Below, one piece after another: positions 8,279-16,889 of a stretch of DNA of 33,407 nt. The DNA is from Ferrovibrio sp. (lineage in GTDB: Bacteria > Pseudomonadota > Alphaproteobacteria > Ferrovibrionales > Ferrovibrionaceae). Made by a program: the position numbers and the translations under genes. The DNA lies in the NCBI RefSeq assembly GCF_019636075.1, contig NZ_JAHBYG010000046.1, positions 1 through 33,407 on the forward strand, written 5' to 3'. The first letter of the stretch is position 1. Every line of letters starts with the position of its first letter. Under the pieces are notes generated by a model. That model saw only the letters and a program-made list of their open reading frames with translations, was not told where the DNA came from and did not search any database.

Positions 8279-8734
8279 ATGCCGACAGTCGATCGTTATC
8301 TTGAAGATTACAGCGTAGGCGAAGTGGTGGAAGCCGATGGCGTGAGCCTGGCGGAATCCGATGTGCTGGATTTCGCGTTACGCTACGATCCGCAACCCTT
8401 CCATCTCGACCGCGAAGCCGCGCAGCGTTCGATCTTCGGCGGCCTGATTGCCTCCGGCTGGCAGACCGGCGCGCTGGCGCTGCGTATGCTGATCCAGGCC
8501 GGGCTGATCGGCAAAGGCAGCATGGGTTCACCGGGCCTGGATGAATTGCGGTTCCTGAAACCGGTGCGCCCCGGCGACACGCTTTATGCCAAGGCGCGCA
8601 TCGAATCCGTGCGCGAATCCGTCAGCAAGCCGGATCGCGGCATCGTGCTGGTGCAATACTGGGTGGAGAACCACAAGGGCGAAACCGTGATGAGCTTCAA
8701 GGGCAACCAACTCATCGCCAAGCGGCCGAAATAA
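8279..8734 (+). CDS. MaoC-like (R)-specific hydratase family protein
   Basis: This single hot-dog-fold protein of 151 residues belongs to the MaoC dehydratase family. The catalytic hydratase-2 segment is recognisable as FALRYDPQPFHLD (the Asp and His of the D-x-x-P-x-H pattern), followed by GGLIASGWQTGALALRM. The C-terminal half has the LKPVRPGDTLYAKARI strand common to the family. Such proteins hydrate trans-2-enoyl-CoA or act on related CoA or ACP thioesters; the substrate is not evident. GGGAGA lies ten bases ahead of the start and overlaps the upstream stop region, so it is likely co-transcribed with the epoxide hydrolase. It is convergent with the pentapeptide gene. Confidence 0.88.
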   Translation: MPTVDRYLEDYSVGEVVEADGVSLAESDVLDFALRYDPQPFHLDREAAQRSIFGGLIASGWQTGALALRMLIQAGLIGKGSMGSPGLDELRFLKPVRPGDTLYAKARIESVRESVSKPDRGIVLVQYWVENHKGETVMSFKGNQLIAKRPK

Positions 8735-8740
8735 CCGCCC

Positions 8741-10090
8741 TCAATTCGGCAGCAGCAGGTCTTTCGCGCCATCGAGCCGGGCTTCGGCGAGCAGCGCCTC
8801 GGTAAGCACGGCGCCGAGAAAGCGGCCATCGCTGAGATCGGCGCCGGTCAGATTGGCCTGGCTGAGATCGGCTTGGCGCAGATCGGCGCCGATCAGGCTG
8901 ATGCCGGTGAGGTTGGCGCCCGTCAGCTTGGCTTTCTGCAGCTTGGCGGCAGCCAGGTTGGTGCGGGCCACACGGCCGGCGCGGGCTTCATCGCGGATCG
9001 CCGCCATGTTGGCGAAAGACAGATCGGCGCCATCCAGGATCGCGCGGCTGAGATTGGCGCCGCGCAGATTGGCGCGCCGCATGTCGGCCAGGCGCATGTC
9101 GGCGAAATTCAATCGCGCCAGCGCCAGATTGGCATTGGTCAGCACAGCCTCGGCGAAACAGGCGCGTTCCAGCAACGCCCCCATCAGATTCACGCCCACC
9201 AGGTTCATGCCGCGAAAATCGAAATCGCTCAGATCGGCGCGCTCGCCCTCGCGGCCTTCGCTGGTCACCCAGCTGGCATGGCTTTGCAGCACCGCCTGCA
9301 ATTCGTCGCGGCTGAAACGCGAGATAGCGGCAAACAGCGCTTCGGCGAATTCTGGCATCGCGCGCATGGCCGGATCCAGAATGGCGCCGCGCAAATCCGC
9401 GCCATTGAAATTGGCGCCCTCGATGCTGGCGCCGGCCAGGTTGGCACCGGACAGATTGGCGCCGCTGAAATCGGTGCCCGACAGGTTGCTTTCATCCAGC
9501 CGGGCCGAAACCAGCTGCGCCTTGCGCATGTCGGCGCCGGTGAGATCGACCTGGCCCAGATTGGCATCGGCGAAATCGGCATGCAGCGCGAAGGCCTTGC
9601 CCAGATTGGCGCCGGACAGATCGGCCCGCTGCGCCGAGGCGCCCGACAGATCCAGCGGTCGCTCGCCCAACTCCACCTCGCTGAGATAGCCATCGGCATC
9701 ATAAACCGGCGTTACCGCCTGGCCGCCATTGATCTCGGCGAAATTGGCATCGTTAAGCCCGGCGGCGCGCAGGCAGGCGCCGCGCATATCGGCCCAGCGC
9801 ATGTCGGCGCCATCCAGCGTGGCATTGCGGAAATCGCCGCCCATGCATTTCGACAGCGATAGCCTTGCGCCATCCAGCCGGGTGCGATGCAGCCGGGCGC
9901 CGGTGAGGTTGGCCTGGGCCAGATTGGCGCCGGACAGATCGACATCCGAAAGATCGGTAAAGGCAAGCTCCGCCGGCCTCGCGCCCAGCACTCCGGCCAG
10001 GTAGGCCTCGTGCTCGCGGACAATCTCGCGCAAACGCTCCTGGTTCAGCTTGGCCAGTTGGCGCGGCGCATTTCTCGAGGTGTGCGGCAT
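8741..10090 (-). CDS. Pentapeptide-repeat protein with two repeat towers
   Basis: Most of this 449-residue protein consists of A(D/N)LxxAxL-type pentapeptide repeats, which fold as a right-handed four-sided beta-helix. There are two towers. The first spans about residues 48-250, with an interruption at 120-150 (GGQAVTPVYDADG). The second spans about 290-445. Each is preceded by a similar helical cap: LREIVREHEAYLAGVLGARPAELAFTDLSD near the N-terminus, and LQAVLQSHASWVTSEGREGERADLSD near residue 270. This implies an internal duplication of a cap-plus-tower unit. There is no signal peptide. Pentapeptide proteins can mimic DNA or serve as scaffolds; no specific role can be read here. It ends six bases from the convergent MaoC gene and lies 152 bases downstream of sdhB. 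Confidence 0.92.
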   Translation of the reverse strand: MPHTSRNAPRQLAKLNQERLREIVREHEAYLAGVLGARPAELAFTDLSDVDLSGANLAQANLTGARLHRTRLDGARLSLSKCMGGDFRNATLDGADMRWADMRGACLRAAGLNDANFAEINGGQAVTPVYDADGYLSEVELGERPLDLSGASAQRADLSGANLGKAFALHADFADANLGQVDLTGADMRKAQLVSARLDESNLSGTDFSGANLSGANLAGASIEGANFNGADLRGAILDPAMRAMPEFAEALFAAISRFSRDELQAVLQSHASWVTSEGREGERADLSDFDFRGMNLVGVNLMGALLERACFAEAVLTNANLALARLNFADMRLADMRRANLRGANLSRAILDGADLSFANMAAIRDEARAGRVARTNLAAAKLQKAKLTGANLTGISLIGADLRQADLSQANLTGADLSDGRFLGAVLTEALLAEARLDGAKDLLLPN

Positions 10091-10242
10091 AAACTACCTG
10101 CGACTGCTCCGCCGTATACTATCCACAGGCCCCGAGGCAGCGCAGCAAAAATCATCTCTCCAGAGAAAGGCACGCGCGAGAAAAGCAACATATAGTTGCA
10201 TTCACTCGCCTCGCCCTATCGTTGAAGGACTATTCAATGCAA
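10091..10242. other. Gap between sdhB and the pentapeptide gene
   Basis: This 152-base gap is richer in A and T than its surroundings. It holds a short inverted repeat (GCAAC-ATATA-GTTGC, 10185-10199) and a TAGTAT element on the minus strand about 30 bases before the pentapeptide start, which may serve as its promoter. No hairpin with a T-run follows sdhB, and I see no RNA gene. Confidence 0.4.
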
Positions 10243-11034
10243 TCATCCGCGGCGTTCGACCAATAACTGCTTGATTTCGCCAATGGCCTGCGCGGGGTTC
10301 AAACCCTTGGGGCAGGTATTGGTGCAATTCATGATGGTGTGGCAGCGATACAGCCGGAACGGATCTTCCAGGTTATCCAGCCGCTCGCCGGTCATCTCGT
10401 CGCGGCTATCGGCGATCCAGCGATAGGCCTGCAACAGCACGGCGGGGCCGAGATAGCGGTCGGAATTCCACCAATAGCTGGGGCAGGAAGTGGAGCAGCA
10501 GGCGCACAGGATGCACTCATACAGGCCATCCAGCTTCTTGCGCTCCTCGGCCGATTGCGGCCGTTCGCGCGCCGGCGCCGGGCTTTCCGCCTGCAGCCAG
10601 GGCTTGATGGAAGCGTATTGCGCATAGAAGTTGGTGAGATCGGGCACCAGATCCTTCACCACCGGCATATGCGGCAGCGGATAGATTTTCACATCGCCCT
10701 GCACATCATCGCAGGCCTTGGTGCAGGCCAGCGTGTTGCCGCCATCGATATTCATGGCGCAGGAACCGCACACGCCTTCGCGGCAGGAGCGCCGGAAGGT
10801 GAGCGTTGGATCGATCTCGTTCTTGATCTTGATCAGCGCATCCAGAACCATCGGGCCGCAATCGTTCATGTCCACCGTATAGGTGTCCACATGCGGATTC
10901 TGGCCATCGTCGGGATTCCAGCGATAGACCCGGAAGGTCTTGAGCTTCTGCTCCTGGCCAGCCTGTTTGGCAGGCGCCGGATACGACTTGCCTTCGGTGA
11001 GGCGGGAATTCTTCGGCAGGGTGAAGGCGACCAT
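10243..11034 (-). CDS. sdhB: Succinate dehydrogenase iron-sulfur subunit
   Basis: SdhB carries electrons from the flavin of SdhA to ubiquinone in complex II at the inner membrane. The 263-residue protein has the 2Fe-2S motif [13 protein letters not shown] with the later Cys in LACTKAC, the 4Fe-4S motif [16 protein letters not shown], and the third cluster set [17 protein letters not shown]. The N-terminus is slightly extended ([20 protein letters not shown]), as in many alphaproteobacteria. It is the last gene of sdhCDAB, 12 bases after sdhA. All cluster ligands are present, so the protein looks functional. Confidence 0.98.
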   Translation of the reverse strand: MVAFTLPKNSRLTEGKSYPAPAKQAGQEQKLKTFRVYRWNPDDGQNPHVDTYTVDMNDCGPMVLDALIKIKNEIDPTLTFRRSCREGVCGSCAMNIDGGNTLACTKACDDVQGDVKIYPLPHMPVVKDLVPDLTNFYAQYASIKPWLQAESPAPARERPQSAEERKKLDGLYECILCACCSTSCPSYWWNSDRYLGPAVLLQAYRWIADSRDEMTGERLDNLEDPFRLYRCHTIMNCTNTCPKGLNPAQAIGEIKQLLVERRG

Positions 11035-11046
11035 GATCGGCGATCC

Positions 11047-12831
11047 TCAGTAAACGCGCTTCTTGGGTTCGATATACTGGATTTCGTTGGTCAGCGTGTA
11101 GGTATGCACCGGTCGATAATCGATGGTGACATTGCCCTTCTCGCCGAGCCAGGCCAGCGTGTGCTTCATCCAGTTTTCGTCGTCGCGGTCGGCATAATCC
11201 TCGCGGGCATGGGCGCCACGGCTTTCCTTGCGGTTGGCGGCGCCATGCATGGTCACCACCGCCTGGCCGATCAGGTTGTCCAGCTCCAGCGTTTCCACCA
11301 GATCGGAATTCCATACCAGCCCGCGATCGGTCACGCCGATATCGGGCATCATGGTATGCACCTGGTCGATCAGCTTCACGCCTTCTTCCAGCACGTCGCC
11401 GGTGCGATACACCGCGCAATTATTCTGCATCGTGCGCTGCATCTTGTCGCGGATCACCGCGGTGGAGCTGCCGCCCTTGGCATTGCGGAACTTATCCAGC
11501 CGCGCCAGCGCGTCGTCGCCGGCATTGCTGAGCGGGCGATGCTTGGCGCCCTTCTCGACAACCTTGGCGGCGCGGATGGCGGCGGCGCGACCGAACACCA
11601 CCAGATCGATCAGCGAATTGGAACCCAGGCGGTTGGCGCCATGCACCGACACGCAGGCGGCTTCGCCAATCGCCATCAGGCCGGGCACGATGCTGTCCGG
11701 GTTGCCGTCCTTCAAGGTCACCACTTCGCCGTGATAGTTGGTCGGGATGCCGCCCATATTGTAATGCACGGTGGGCAGCACCGGAATCGGCTGCTTGGTC
11801 ACGTCCACGCCGGAGAAGATGCGGGCGCTTTCCGAGATGCCGGGTAGGCGCTCTTCCAGCACTGCCGGCTCCAGGTGATCCAGATGCAGGTAGATGTGGT
11901 CCTTGCGGGCGCCGACGCCGCGGCCCTCGCGGATTTCCATGGTCATGGCGCGGCTGACAACGTCGCGCGAGGCCAGATCCTTGGCCGACGGCGCATAGCG
12001 TTCCATGAAGCGCTCGCCGGCGGAATTCACCAGATAGCCGCCTTCGCCGCGCGCACCCTCGGTGATCAGGCAGCCGGCGCCGTAGATGCCGGTGGGATGG
12101 AATTGCACGAATTCCATATCCTGCAACGGCAGGCCGGCGCGCAGCACCATGCCGCCGCCATCGCCGGTGCAGGTATGCGCCGAGGTGCAGCTGAAATAGG
12201 CGCGGCCATAGCCGCCGGTAGCCAGCACGACAGTGTGGGCGCGGAAGCGGTGGATGCTGCCATCCGCCAGGTTCCAGGCCATCACGCCACGGCAGGCGCC
12301 TTCATCGTCCATGATCAGATCGAGCGCGAAATACTCGATGAAGAATTCCGTGTCGTATTTCAGCGACTGCTGATACAGCGTATGCAGCATGGCATGGCCG
12401 GTGCGGTCGGCGGCGGCGCAGGTGCGCTGGGCCGGCGATTTGCCGAATTCCTTGGTCATGCCGCCGAAGGCACGCTGGTAGATCTTGCCTTCCTCGGTGC
12501 GCGAGAACGGCACGCCGAAATGCTCCAGCTCGATCACGGCGGGCACCGCTTCGCGGCACATATATTCGATGGCATCCTGGTCGCCCAGCCAGTCCGACCC
12601 CTTCACGGTGTCGTACATATGCCATTGCCACTTGTCCTCGCCCATATTGCCCAGCGAAGCCGAGATACCGCCCTGCGCCGCCACGGTATGGCTGCGGGTG
12701 GGAAACACCTTGGAGATACAGGCGGTTTTCAGGCCGGCAGCAGCCATGCCCATGGTGGCGCGCAGGCCGGCACCGCCGGCGCCAACCACCACCACATCGT
12801 AGAAATGTTCGGTGACGTTATAGGCGGCCAT
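11047..12831 (-). CDS. sdhA: Succinate dehydrogenase flavoprotein subunit
   Basis: SdhA oxidises succinate to fumarate on the cytoplasmic face of the inner membrane. The 594-residue length is normal. The FAD dinucleotide-binding motif [13 protein letters not shown] lies at the N-terminus, the histidine for covalent FAD attachment is in SHTVAAQGG, and substrate-site motifs follow: [24 protein letters not shown], then [11 protein letters not shown] and [18 protein letters not shown]. The C-terminus ends with IEPKKRVY, as in relatives. It sits four bases after sdhD and twelve before sdhB, consistent with one transcript. No missing residues were seen. Confidence 0.98.
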   Translation of the reverse strand: MAAYNVTEHFYDVVVVGAGGAGLRATMGMAAAGLKTACISKVFPTRSHTVAAQGGISASLGNMGEDKWQWHMYDTVKGSDWLGDQDAIEYMCREAVPAVIELEHFGVPFSRTEEGKIYQRAFGGMTKEFGKSPAQRTCAAADRTGHAMLHTLYQQSLKYDTEFFIEYFALDLIMDDEGACRGVMAWNLADGSIHRFRAHTVVLATGGYGRAYFSCTSAHTCTGDGGGMVLRAGLPLQDMEFVQFHPTGIYGAGCLITEGARGEGGYLVNSAGERFMERYAPSAKDLASRDVVSRAMTMEIREGRGVGARKDHIYLHLDHLEPAVLEERLPGISESARIFSGVDVTKQPIPVLPTVHYNMGGIPTNYHGEVVTLKDGNPDSIVPGLMAIGEAACVSVHGANRLGSNSLIDLVVFGRAAAIRAAKVVEKGAKHRPLSNAGDDALARLDKFRNAKGGSSTAVIRDKMQRTMQNNCAVYRTGDVLEEGVKLIDQVHTMMPDIGVTDRGLVWNSDLVETLELDNLIGQAVVTMHGAANRKESRGAHAREDYADRDDENWMKHTLAWLGEKGNVTIDYRPVHTYTLTNEIQYIEPKKRVY

Positions 12832-12835
12832 TAGA

Positions 12836-13234
12836 TCACACTCCGAAAAACAGCTTCAGGACCGACAGCAGGCACAGCGCGCCGACCAGGAACACCGCGA
12901 AGGTGACGGCCAGCAGCACGGCGATCTTGCTGCGTTCGACATGGATGTAATCCTCGATCACCACCTGCAGGCCAAGGCGCAGATGCCAGAACACGGCGAT
13001 GATCGCCAGCACGGCCAACACGGCCAGCAGCGGATTGCGGAAAGCGGCAACCACGGCGGCATGATCGGCGGTGCCGATGCGCAGCAGCACCACGGCCAGG
13101 ATCAGCACCAGCGGCACCAACGCCACGGCGGTGACGCGTTGCAGCCACCAATGCGATACGCCGCTTTTGGCGGAACCCAGGCCGCGCACGCGGCCGAGCG
13201 GAGAACGCAGGGTCTTCACGGGCTTGCTGCTCAT
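12836..13234 (-). CDS. sdhD: Succinate dehydrogenase membrane anchor subunit
   Basis: This 132-residue protein has three predicted membrane helices (about residues 33-52, 68-90 and 105-128) and is one of the two haem- and quinone-binding anchors of complex II. The signature [15 protein letters not shown] in the second helix region contains the likely haem-ligand histidine and the Asp-Tyr pair near the quinone site. The N-terminal [27 protein letters not shown] is typical of alphaproteobacterial SdhD. It starts 7 bases after sdhC ends and stops 4 bases before sdhA. Confidence 0.95.
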   Translation of the reverse strand: MSSKPVKTLRSPLGRVRGLGSAKSGVSHWWLQRVTAVALVPLVLILAVVLLRIGTADHAAVVAAFRNPLLAVLAVLAIIAVFWHLRLGLQVVIEDYIHVERSKIAVLLAVTFAVFLVGALCLLSVLKLFFGV

Positions 13235-13241
13235 GGCGCCC

Positions 13242-13628
13242 TCACTTCCAGCTATATGCCAGCACCCAGGCCAGCAGGGTCAGGATCACCGAAGCCGAAA
13301 TCACCAGGATGCTGGCGGTCTTGGCGGTGGCCTTCTCGAAACCATGGCCCAGATCCCAGGCCAGATGCCGGATGCCGTTGCACAGGTGGTAAAACAACGC
13401 CCAGGAGAAGCCCAGCATGATCAACCGGCCGAGCCAGGATCCCAGCAGGCCCTGCACCAGGGCGAAATATTGCGGGCCGGCGGCGGCGGCAACTAGCCAC
13501 CAGGCCAGCAGCAGGGTGCCGGCGGCCAGGCCCACGCCGGTGGCGCGATGCAGGATCGACGAGGCCATGGTGAGCGGCCAGCGATAGATTTGCAGATGGG
13601 GAGAGAGCGGTCGGTCGGTATTCGCCAT
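13242..13628 (-). CDS. sdhC: Succinate dehydrogenase cytochrome b556 subunit
   Basis: SdhC is the first gene of the sdhCDAB operon and the second membrane anchor. The sequence RPLSPHLQIYRWPLTMASSILHRATGV is the family signature, including the Ser and Arg near the quinone site and the SILHR motif. A later YHLCNGIRHLAWDLGHGFE supplies the haem-ligand histidine. Three membrane helices are visible in 128 residues. I start at the ATG at 13628 (MANTDRPLSPHL); the reading frame stays open upstream but with Arg-rich, non-family sequence. Confidence 0.96.
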   Translation of the reverse strand: MANTDRPLSPHLQIYRWPLTMASSILHRATGVGLAAGTLLLAWWLVAAAAGPQYFALVQGLLGSWLGRLIMLGFSWALFYHLCNGIRHLAWDLGHGFEKATAKTASILVISASVILTLLAWVLAYSWK

Positions 13629-13707
13629 GATCTGCCTTCGCGGGTGGGGGACACGCTGGCCGAGGCCCCGAAATCCGGGATGGCCAAACGCTCCGAAAGC
13701 GGCGGAA

Positions 13708-13749
13708 ATTCTACGCCCCGCCCCCGGCAAGTCAACGCGTCCAAGTCAA
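13708..13749 (-). promoter_or_regulatory. Probable sdhCDAB promoter with repeated -35 element
   Basis: On the minus strand TTGACT (13735-13730) is followed after 16 bp by TAGAAT (13713-13708), about 80 bases before the sdhC start. A second TTGACT lies 14 bp further upstream (13749-13744), so the -35 element is part of a direct repeat (TTGACTTGGACGCG, then TTGACTTGCC). The spacing and both hexamers are good for a housekeeping sigma factor; the second copy may be an activator site or a duplicated -35. Confidence 0.6.
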
Positions 13750-13841
13750 CGATTCCAGGCCTTTATTACTCTCCGTGCCGGGCTATCGCAAGCTGGTGGG
13801 CGTGGTGTCGCAAACCAGGGCGGCATAGTTGCGAACCAATC

Positions 13842-14897
13842 TTATCTGCGCGGCATCAGCACCCAGTAATCCAGCGACAGCACCGCATTGTCCGGGTAAT
13901 TGCCTTCGCTGTTCTTGTCGGGGAAGCCATCGGCGGGATGGTTCTTCAGGGCCAGCGTGCGGATGCGCAGCGCGCCCACATCCTTGCGGCCGGGGATTTC
14001 CGCCTTGTCGGTCACTTCCGACCAGGCATAGATGGTATCGCCGGCCACGGTGGGATTGATATGCCGGCCGCCATTGATGGCGGCAACAAAGGTGGCATTG
14101 CCCAGGCCGTTGAAGCTGAGCGAACGCACCAGGCTGATCACATGGCCGCCATAGACCAGCCGGCGGCCCAGCCGCTCCTGGCCCTGGCGGTGCTGATCGA
14201 AATGCACCTTGGCGGTGTTTTGATACAGCCGGGTGGCCATCTGGTGTTCGGCTTCCTCGATGGTGGAGCCATCCATATGGTCTATCTTCTCGCCCACCGC
14301 ATAATCTTCCCAGGCATGCGGGCTGCCGGCCATTTCGTAATCGTATTTGCTGAAATCGATGCCGGCAGGCACGCGCAACTGCTCGGGCCGCACGGCAGAG
14401 GCCGGCTGCGGCACGCGTTCGGCCACCAGCGGCGTGGATTCGTTGCGCTTCTTCACCATCACCCAGCGCACATAATCCAGCACCAGCTCGTCGCCATCCT
14501 TGTAGCCCTGGCTGCGCACATAGACCACGCCGGTCTTGCGGTTGGAATTCTCCTTGATGCCGATCACGCGGCTCACCGCATGCAATGTGTCGCCCGGATA
14601 AACCGGCGCCATCCAGCGGCATTCGGCATAGCCGAGATTGGCCACCGCGTTGAGCGAGATGTCGGGCACGGTTTTGCCGAACACGATATGGAAGGCCAGC
14701 AGGTCTTCCACCGGGGCCCGCTTGAGGCCGAGCTTGCGGCTGAAGCTATCACCCGAAAAGACCGGAAAGCGGCTGCCATAGAGCGCGGTGTAAAGCGCTA
14801 CATCGCCCCAGCCAACCGTGCGCGGCGTAGCATGGCGGATTTCCTGGTCGAGCCGGAAATCCTCAAGAAAATTGCCGGAACTGGTCTTGTTGTTCAT
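13842..14897 (-). CDS. mch: Mesaconyl-CoA hydratase (double MaoC domain)
   Basis: This 351-residue protein has two hot-dog (MaoC-like) halves, as in mesaconyl-CoA hydratase of the ethylmalonyl-CoA pathway, which interconverts mesaconyl-C1-CoA and beta-methylmalyl-CoA. Recognisable segments are FLEDFRLDQEIRHATPRTV, EDLLAFHIVFGKTVPDIS, the LGYAECRWMAPVYPGDTL strand, and in the second half WEDYAVGEKIDHMDGSTIEEAEH and LVYGGHVISLVRSLSFNGLGN. I use the ATG at 14897, since GGTGGA lies just upstream; a GTG at 14906 is possible. The next gene upstream on the same strand encodes a malyl-CoA-type enzyme of the same pathway, and sdhCDAB follows 213 bases downstream. Assignment rests on motif memory and context. 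Confidence 0.88.
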   Translation of the reverse strand: MNNKTSSGNFLEDFRLDQEIRHATPRTVGWGDVALYTALYGSRFPVFSGDSFSRKLGLKRAPVEDLLAFHIVFGKTVPDISLNAVANLGYAECRWMAPVYPGDTLHAVSRVIGIKENSNRKTGVVYVRSQGYKDGDELVLDYVRWVMVKKRNESTPLVAERVPQPASAVRPEQLRVPAGIDFSKYDYEMAGSPHAWEDYAVGEKIDHMDGSTIEEAEHQMATRLYQNTAKVHFDQHRQGQERLGRRLVYGGHVISLVRSLSFNGLGNATFVAAINGGRHINPTVAGDTIYAWSEVTDKAEIPGRKDVGALRIRTLALKNHPADGFPDKNSEGNYPDNAVLSLDYWVLMPRR

Positions 14898-14980
14898 CGC
14901 GTCCACCCCACAGCTTTCATATCCGGCCGGTCTTCGTTATCCGTGCGCGGCGGCATCGGCCCGCTTTCGCCCGAACCGGC

Positions 14981-15862
14981 CTATTTCGCCTGAATCGCTT
15001 CGGCCAGCGCCGCCAACCGCCTGGCCTGCTCCACATGCAGATTCTCGATCAGCTTGCCATCCACCAGCACCACGCCCTTGCCTTCGGCGCGGGCAGCCTC
15101 GAAGGCGGCGATGATCTTGTATGCGCGTGCCACCTCGGCTTCGCTGGGCGCGAATACCGCGTTGCAGGGTTCGACCTGTTTGGGATGGATCAGCGTCTTG
15201 CCATCGAAACCGTATTCCAGGCCCTGTTCGCAGGCGGCCTTGAAACCGGCATCGTCATCGAGATCGAGATGCACGCCATCCAGGATCGCCAGGCCATAAG
15301 CGCGCGCCGCCAGCAGGCAGAGCGACAGCGACGCGGCCACCGGCAGGCGCAGCGGCGTGTGCCTGGCATTCAGATCCTTCACCAGATCGGAGGTACCCAT
15401 CACCAGGCAGCCGATGCGCGGCGAGGCGGAGGCAATCGCCTCGGCATGCAGGATGCCTTTGGGCGTTTCCATCATGCACCACAATGTGGTGCCGGCCAGG
15501 GGATCGTTCGGGGCGCCGTTGCGTTCCATCAGCGCCACGGCCTGATGCACCTGTTCGGCGGTTTCCACCTTGGGCAGCAGGATGGCATGGGGCTTGGCGG
15601 ATGCGGCGGCGGCGATATCGTCCAGCCCCCAGGGCGTATCCAGGCCGTTGATGCGGATGATCAGTTCGCGGTTGCCATAGCCGCCGGCCTGCACGGCGGC
15701 ACAAACCTGCTCGCGGGCCAGCGCCTTGGCATCGGGGGCCACGGCATCTTCCAGATCCAGGATCAGGCCATCGGCAGGCAGGCTGCGCGCCTTGTCCAAC
15801 GCCCGGGCATTGGAACCCGGCATATAGAGCACGGAGCGGCGGGGCCTTACTTGCTGGGCCAT
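14981..15862 (-). CDS. CitE-like CoA-ester lyase/thioesterase, probably (3S)-malyl-CoA thioesterase type
   Basis: This 293-residue TIM-barrel protein belongs to the HpcH/HpaI - CitE family. The N-terminus RPRRSVLYMPGSNARALDKA, the metal-binding DLEDAVAPDAK, IRINGLDTPWG, ILLPKVET, the CMMETPKGILHA Glu-containing strand, MGTSDLVKDL and GFDGKTLIHPKQVE are all family landmarks. The RSVLYMPGS start and the C-terminal VDGKLIENLHVEQARR resemble the (3S)-malyl-CoA thioesterase (Mcl2) group more than the L-malyl-CoA/beta-methylmalyl-CoA lyase (Mcl1) group, by memory. It lies 83 bases upstream of mch on the same strand, so both enzymes probably act on C4-C5 CoA esters of the ethylmalonyl-CoA pathway. 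It is divergent from pdxY. Whether it is lyase or thioesterase cannot be settled by eye. Confidence 0.82.
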   Translation of the reverse strand: MAQQVRPRRSVLYMPGSNARALDKARSLPADGLILDLEDAVAPDAKALAREQVCAAVQAGGYGNRELIIRINGLDTPWGLDDIAAAASAKPHAILLPKVETAEQVHQAVALMERNGAPNDPLAGTTLWCMMETPKGILHAEAIASASPRIGCLVMGTSDLVKDLNARHTPLRLPVAASLSLCLLAARAYGLAILDGVHLDLDDDAGFKAACEQGLEYGFDGKTLIHPKQVEPCNAVFAPSEAEVARAYKIIAAFEAARAEGKGVVLVDGKLIENLHVEQARRLAALAEAIQAK

Positions 15863-15979
15863 GCAAGCCTCTTGTCTGGAAGATCCGGGGTAGAACGCGG
15901 CCACTATAAACCTGACGAAATGCGTGGCAAGCTTTGCCCGCTGCATTAGCAAAGGGTCCGTGGTGATTCGAGGGGATCG

Positions 15980-16876
15980 ATGCCGGCGGTGTTGAGCATT
16001 CAAAGCCAGGTGATTCACGGGCATGTAGGCAATTCCGCCGCCCTGTTGCCGCTGATGCGCCATGGTTACGAGGTCTGGGCCGTGCCGGCCGCCATCCTGG
16101 CCCAACATCCCGGCCATGCCGCGCAATATCCCGGCGCGGCCCCGGCGCCGCATTTCATTCCGCCGGCAGCCTTTGCCGCCTGGATCGACGCCCTGGCGGC
16201 GCGGCCGGATTGGGCGCAGCTTGCCGGGCTGCTCACCGGCTGGCTCGGCCGTGTGGATTTTGCCGCGCAATTGCCTGGCCTGATCGACCGCCTGCAGGGT
16301 GCCAACCCGGCCATACCCTATCTGTGCGACCCGGTGCTGGGCGATGCCGATACCGGGCTGTATGTGCAGGCCGAGCTGGCCGGATTCATCCGCGATGTGC
16401 TGCTGCCGCGCGCCGATATCTGTACGCCCAATCATTTCGAGCTGGATTACCTGACCGGTACCCGCACCGACACGCTGGCCGGCATCATGGCGTCGGCGAC
16501 CGGCCTGCTGAACCGCATGAAACCGCCGGCCGTGCCCGGCACACGCTGCGTGGTGGTTACCAGCCTGCGCCGCCGCGATGCCGGCCTGGGCCGCGCCGAG
16601 GCGCTGGCGATCACCGATGACGGCGCCTGGCTGGCCCATATGCCCGATCTGGGAAGCGGGGTTGCGAAAGGATCCGGCGATCTATTCGCAGCGCTGTTCC
16701 TGGTGCGCCTGCTACGCGGCAAAACCCCCAAGAAGGCGTTGGGCTTCGCCATGGCGGGCTGCTACGGATTGCTGAAACTGGCGCTGCAGAATGGCGACAG
16801 CGAAATGCCCTATGCCCAGGGGCAGGAGGAATTCTGCCGGCCCAGCCGCGAGCCGGAGATACAACGCCTGCGCTAG
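15980..16876 (+). CDS. pdxY: Pyridoxal kinase
   Basis: This ribokinase-fold enzyme phosphorylates pyridoxal in the vitamin B6 salvage pathway. The 298-residue protein shows the substrate-binding start VLSIQSQVIHGHVGNSAA, the YLCDPVLGD strand, TPNHFELDYLTG, and the catalytic KGSGDLFAALFL motif with the general-base Asp. These match PdxY better than the bifunctional ThiD-like PdxK. It is divergent from the CitE-like gene and ends 13 bases from the convergent response regulator gene. Confidence 0.92.
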   Translation: MPAVLSIQSQVIHGHVGNSAALLPLMRHGYEVWAVPAAILAQHPGHAAQYPGAAPAPHFIPPAAFAAWIDALAARPDWAQLAGLLTGWLGRVDFAAQLPGLIDRLQGANPAIPYLCDPVLGDADTGLYVQAELAGFIRDVLLPRADICTPNHFELDYLTGTRTDTLAGIMASATGLLNRMKPPAVPGTRCVVVTSLRRRDAGLGRAEALAITDDGAWLAHMPDLGSGVAKGSGDLFAALFLVRLLRGKTPKKALGFAMAGCYGLLKLALQNGDSEMPYAQGQEEFCRPSREPEIQRLR

Positions 16877-16889
16877 GATTCTTCGGATG

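Noticed and set aside
8853..9862. Long plus-strand open frames with many Arg-Leu-Ala-Pro or Gln-Ile-Gly-Ala repeats
   Set aside because: They are antisense shadows of the pentapeptide gene; the repeat pattern comes from the repeated codons on the minus strand.
10339..12834. Plus-strand open frames of 502 and 319 residues
   Set aside because: They lie opposite sdhA and sdhB, have His/Gly/Ala-rich composition typical of antisense frames in GC-rich DNA, and match no family.
15863..15979. An RNA gene or riboswitch between the CitE-like gene and pdxY
   Set aside because: Only 117 bases of divergent spacer with no conserved fold that I can recognise.
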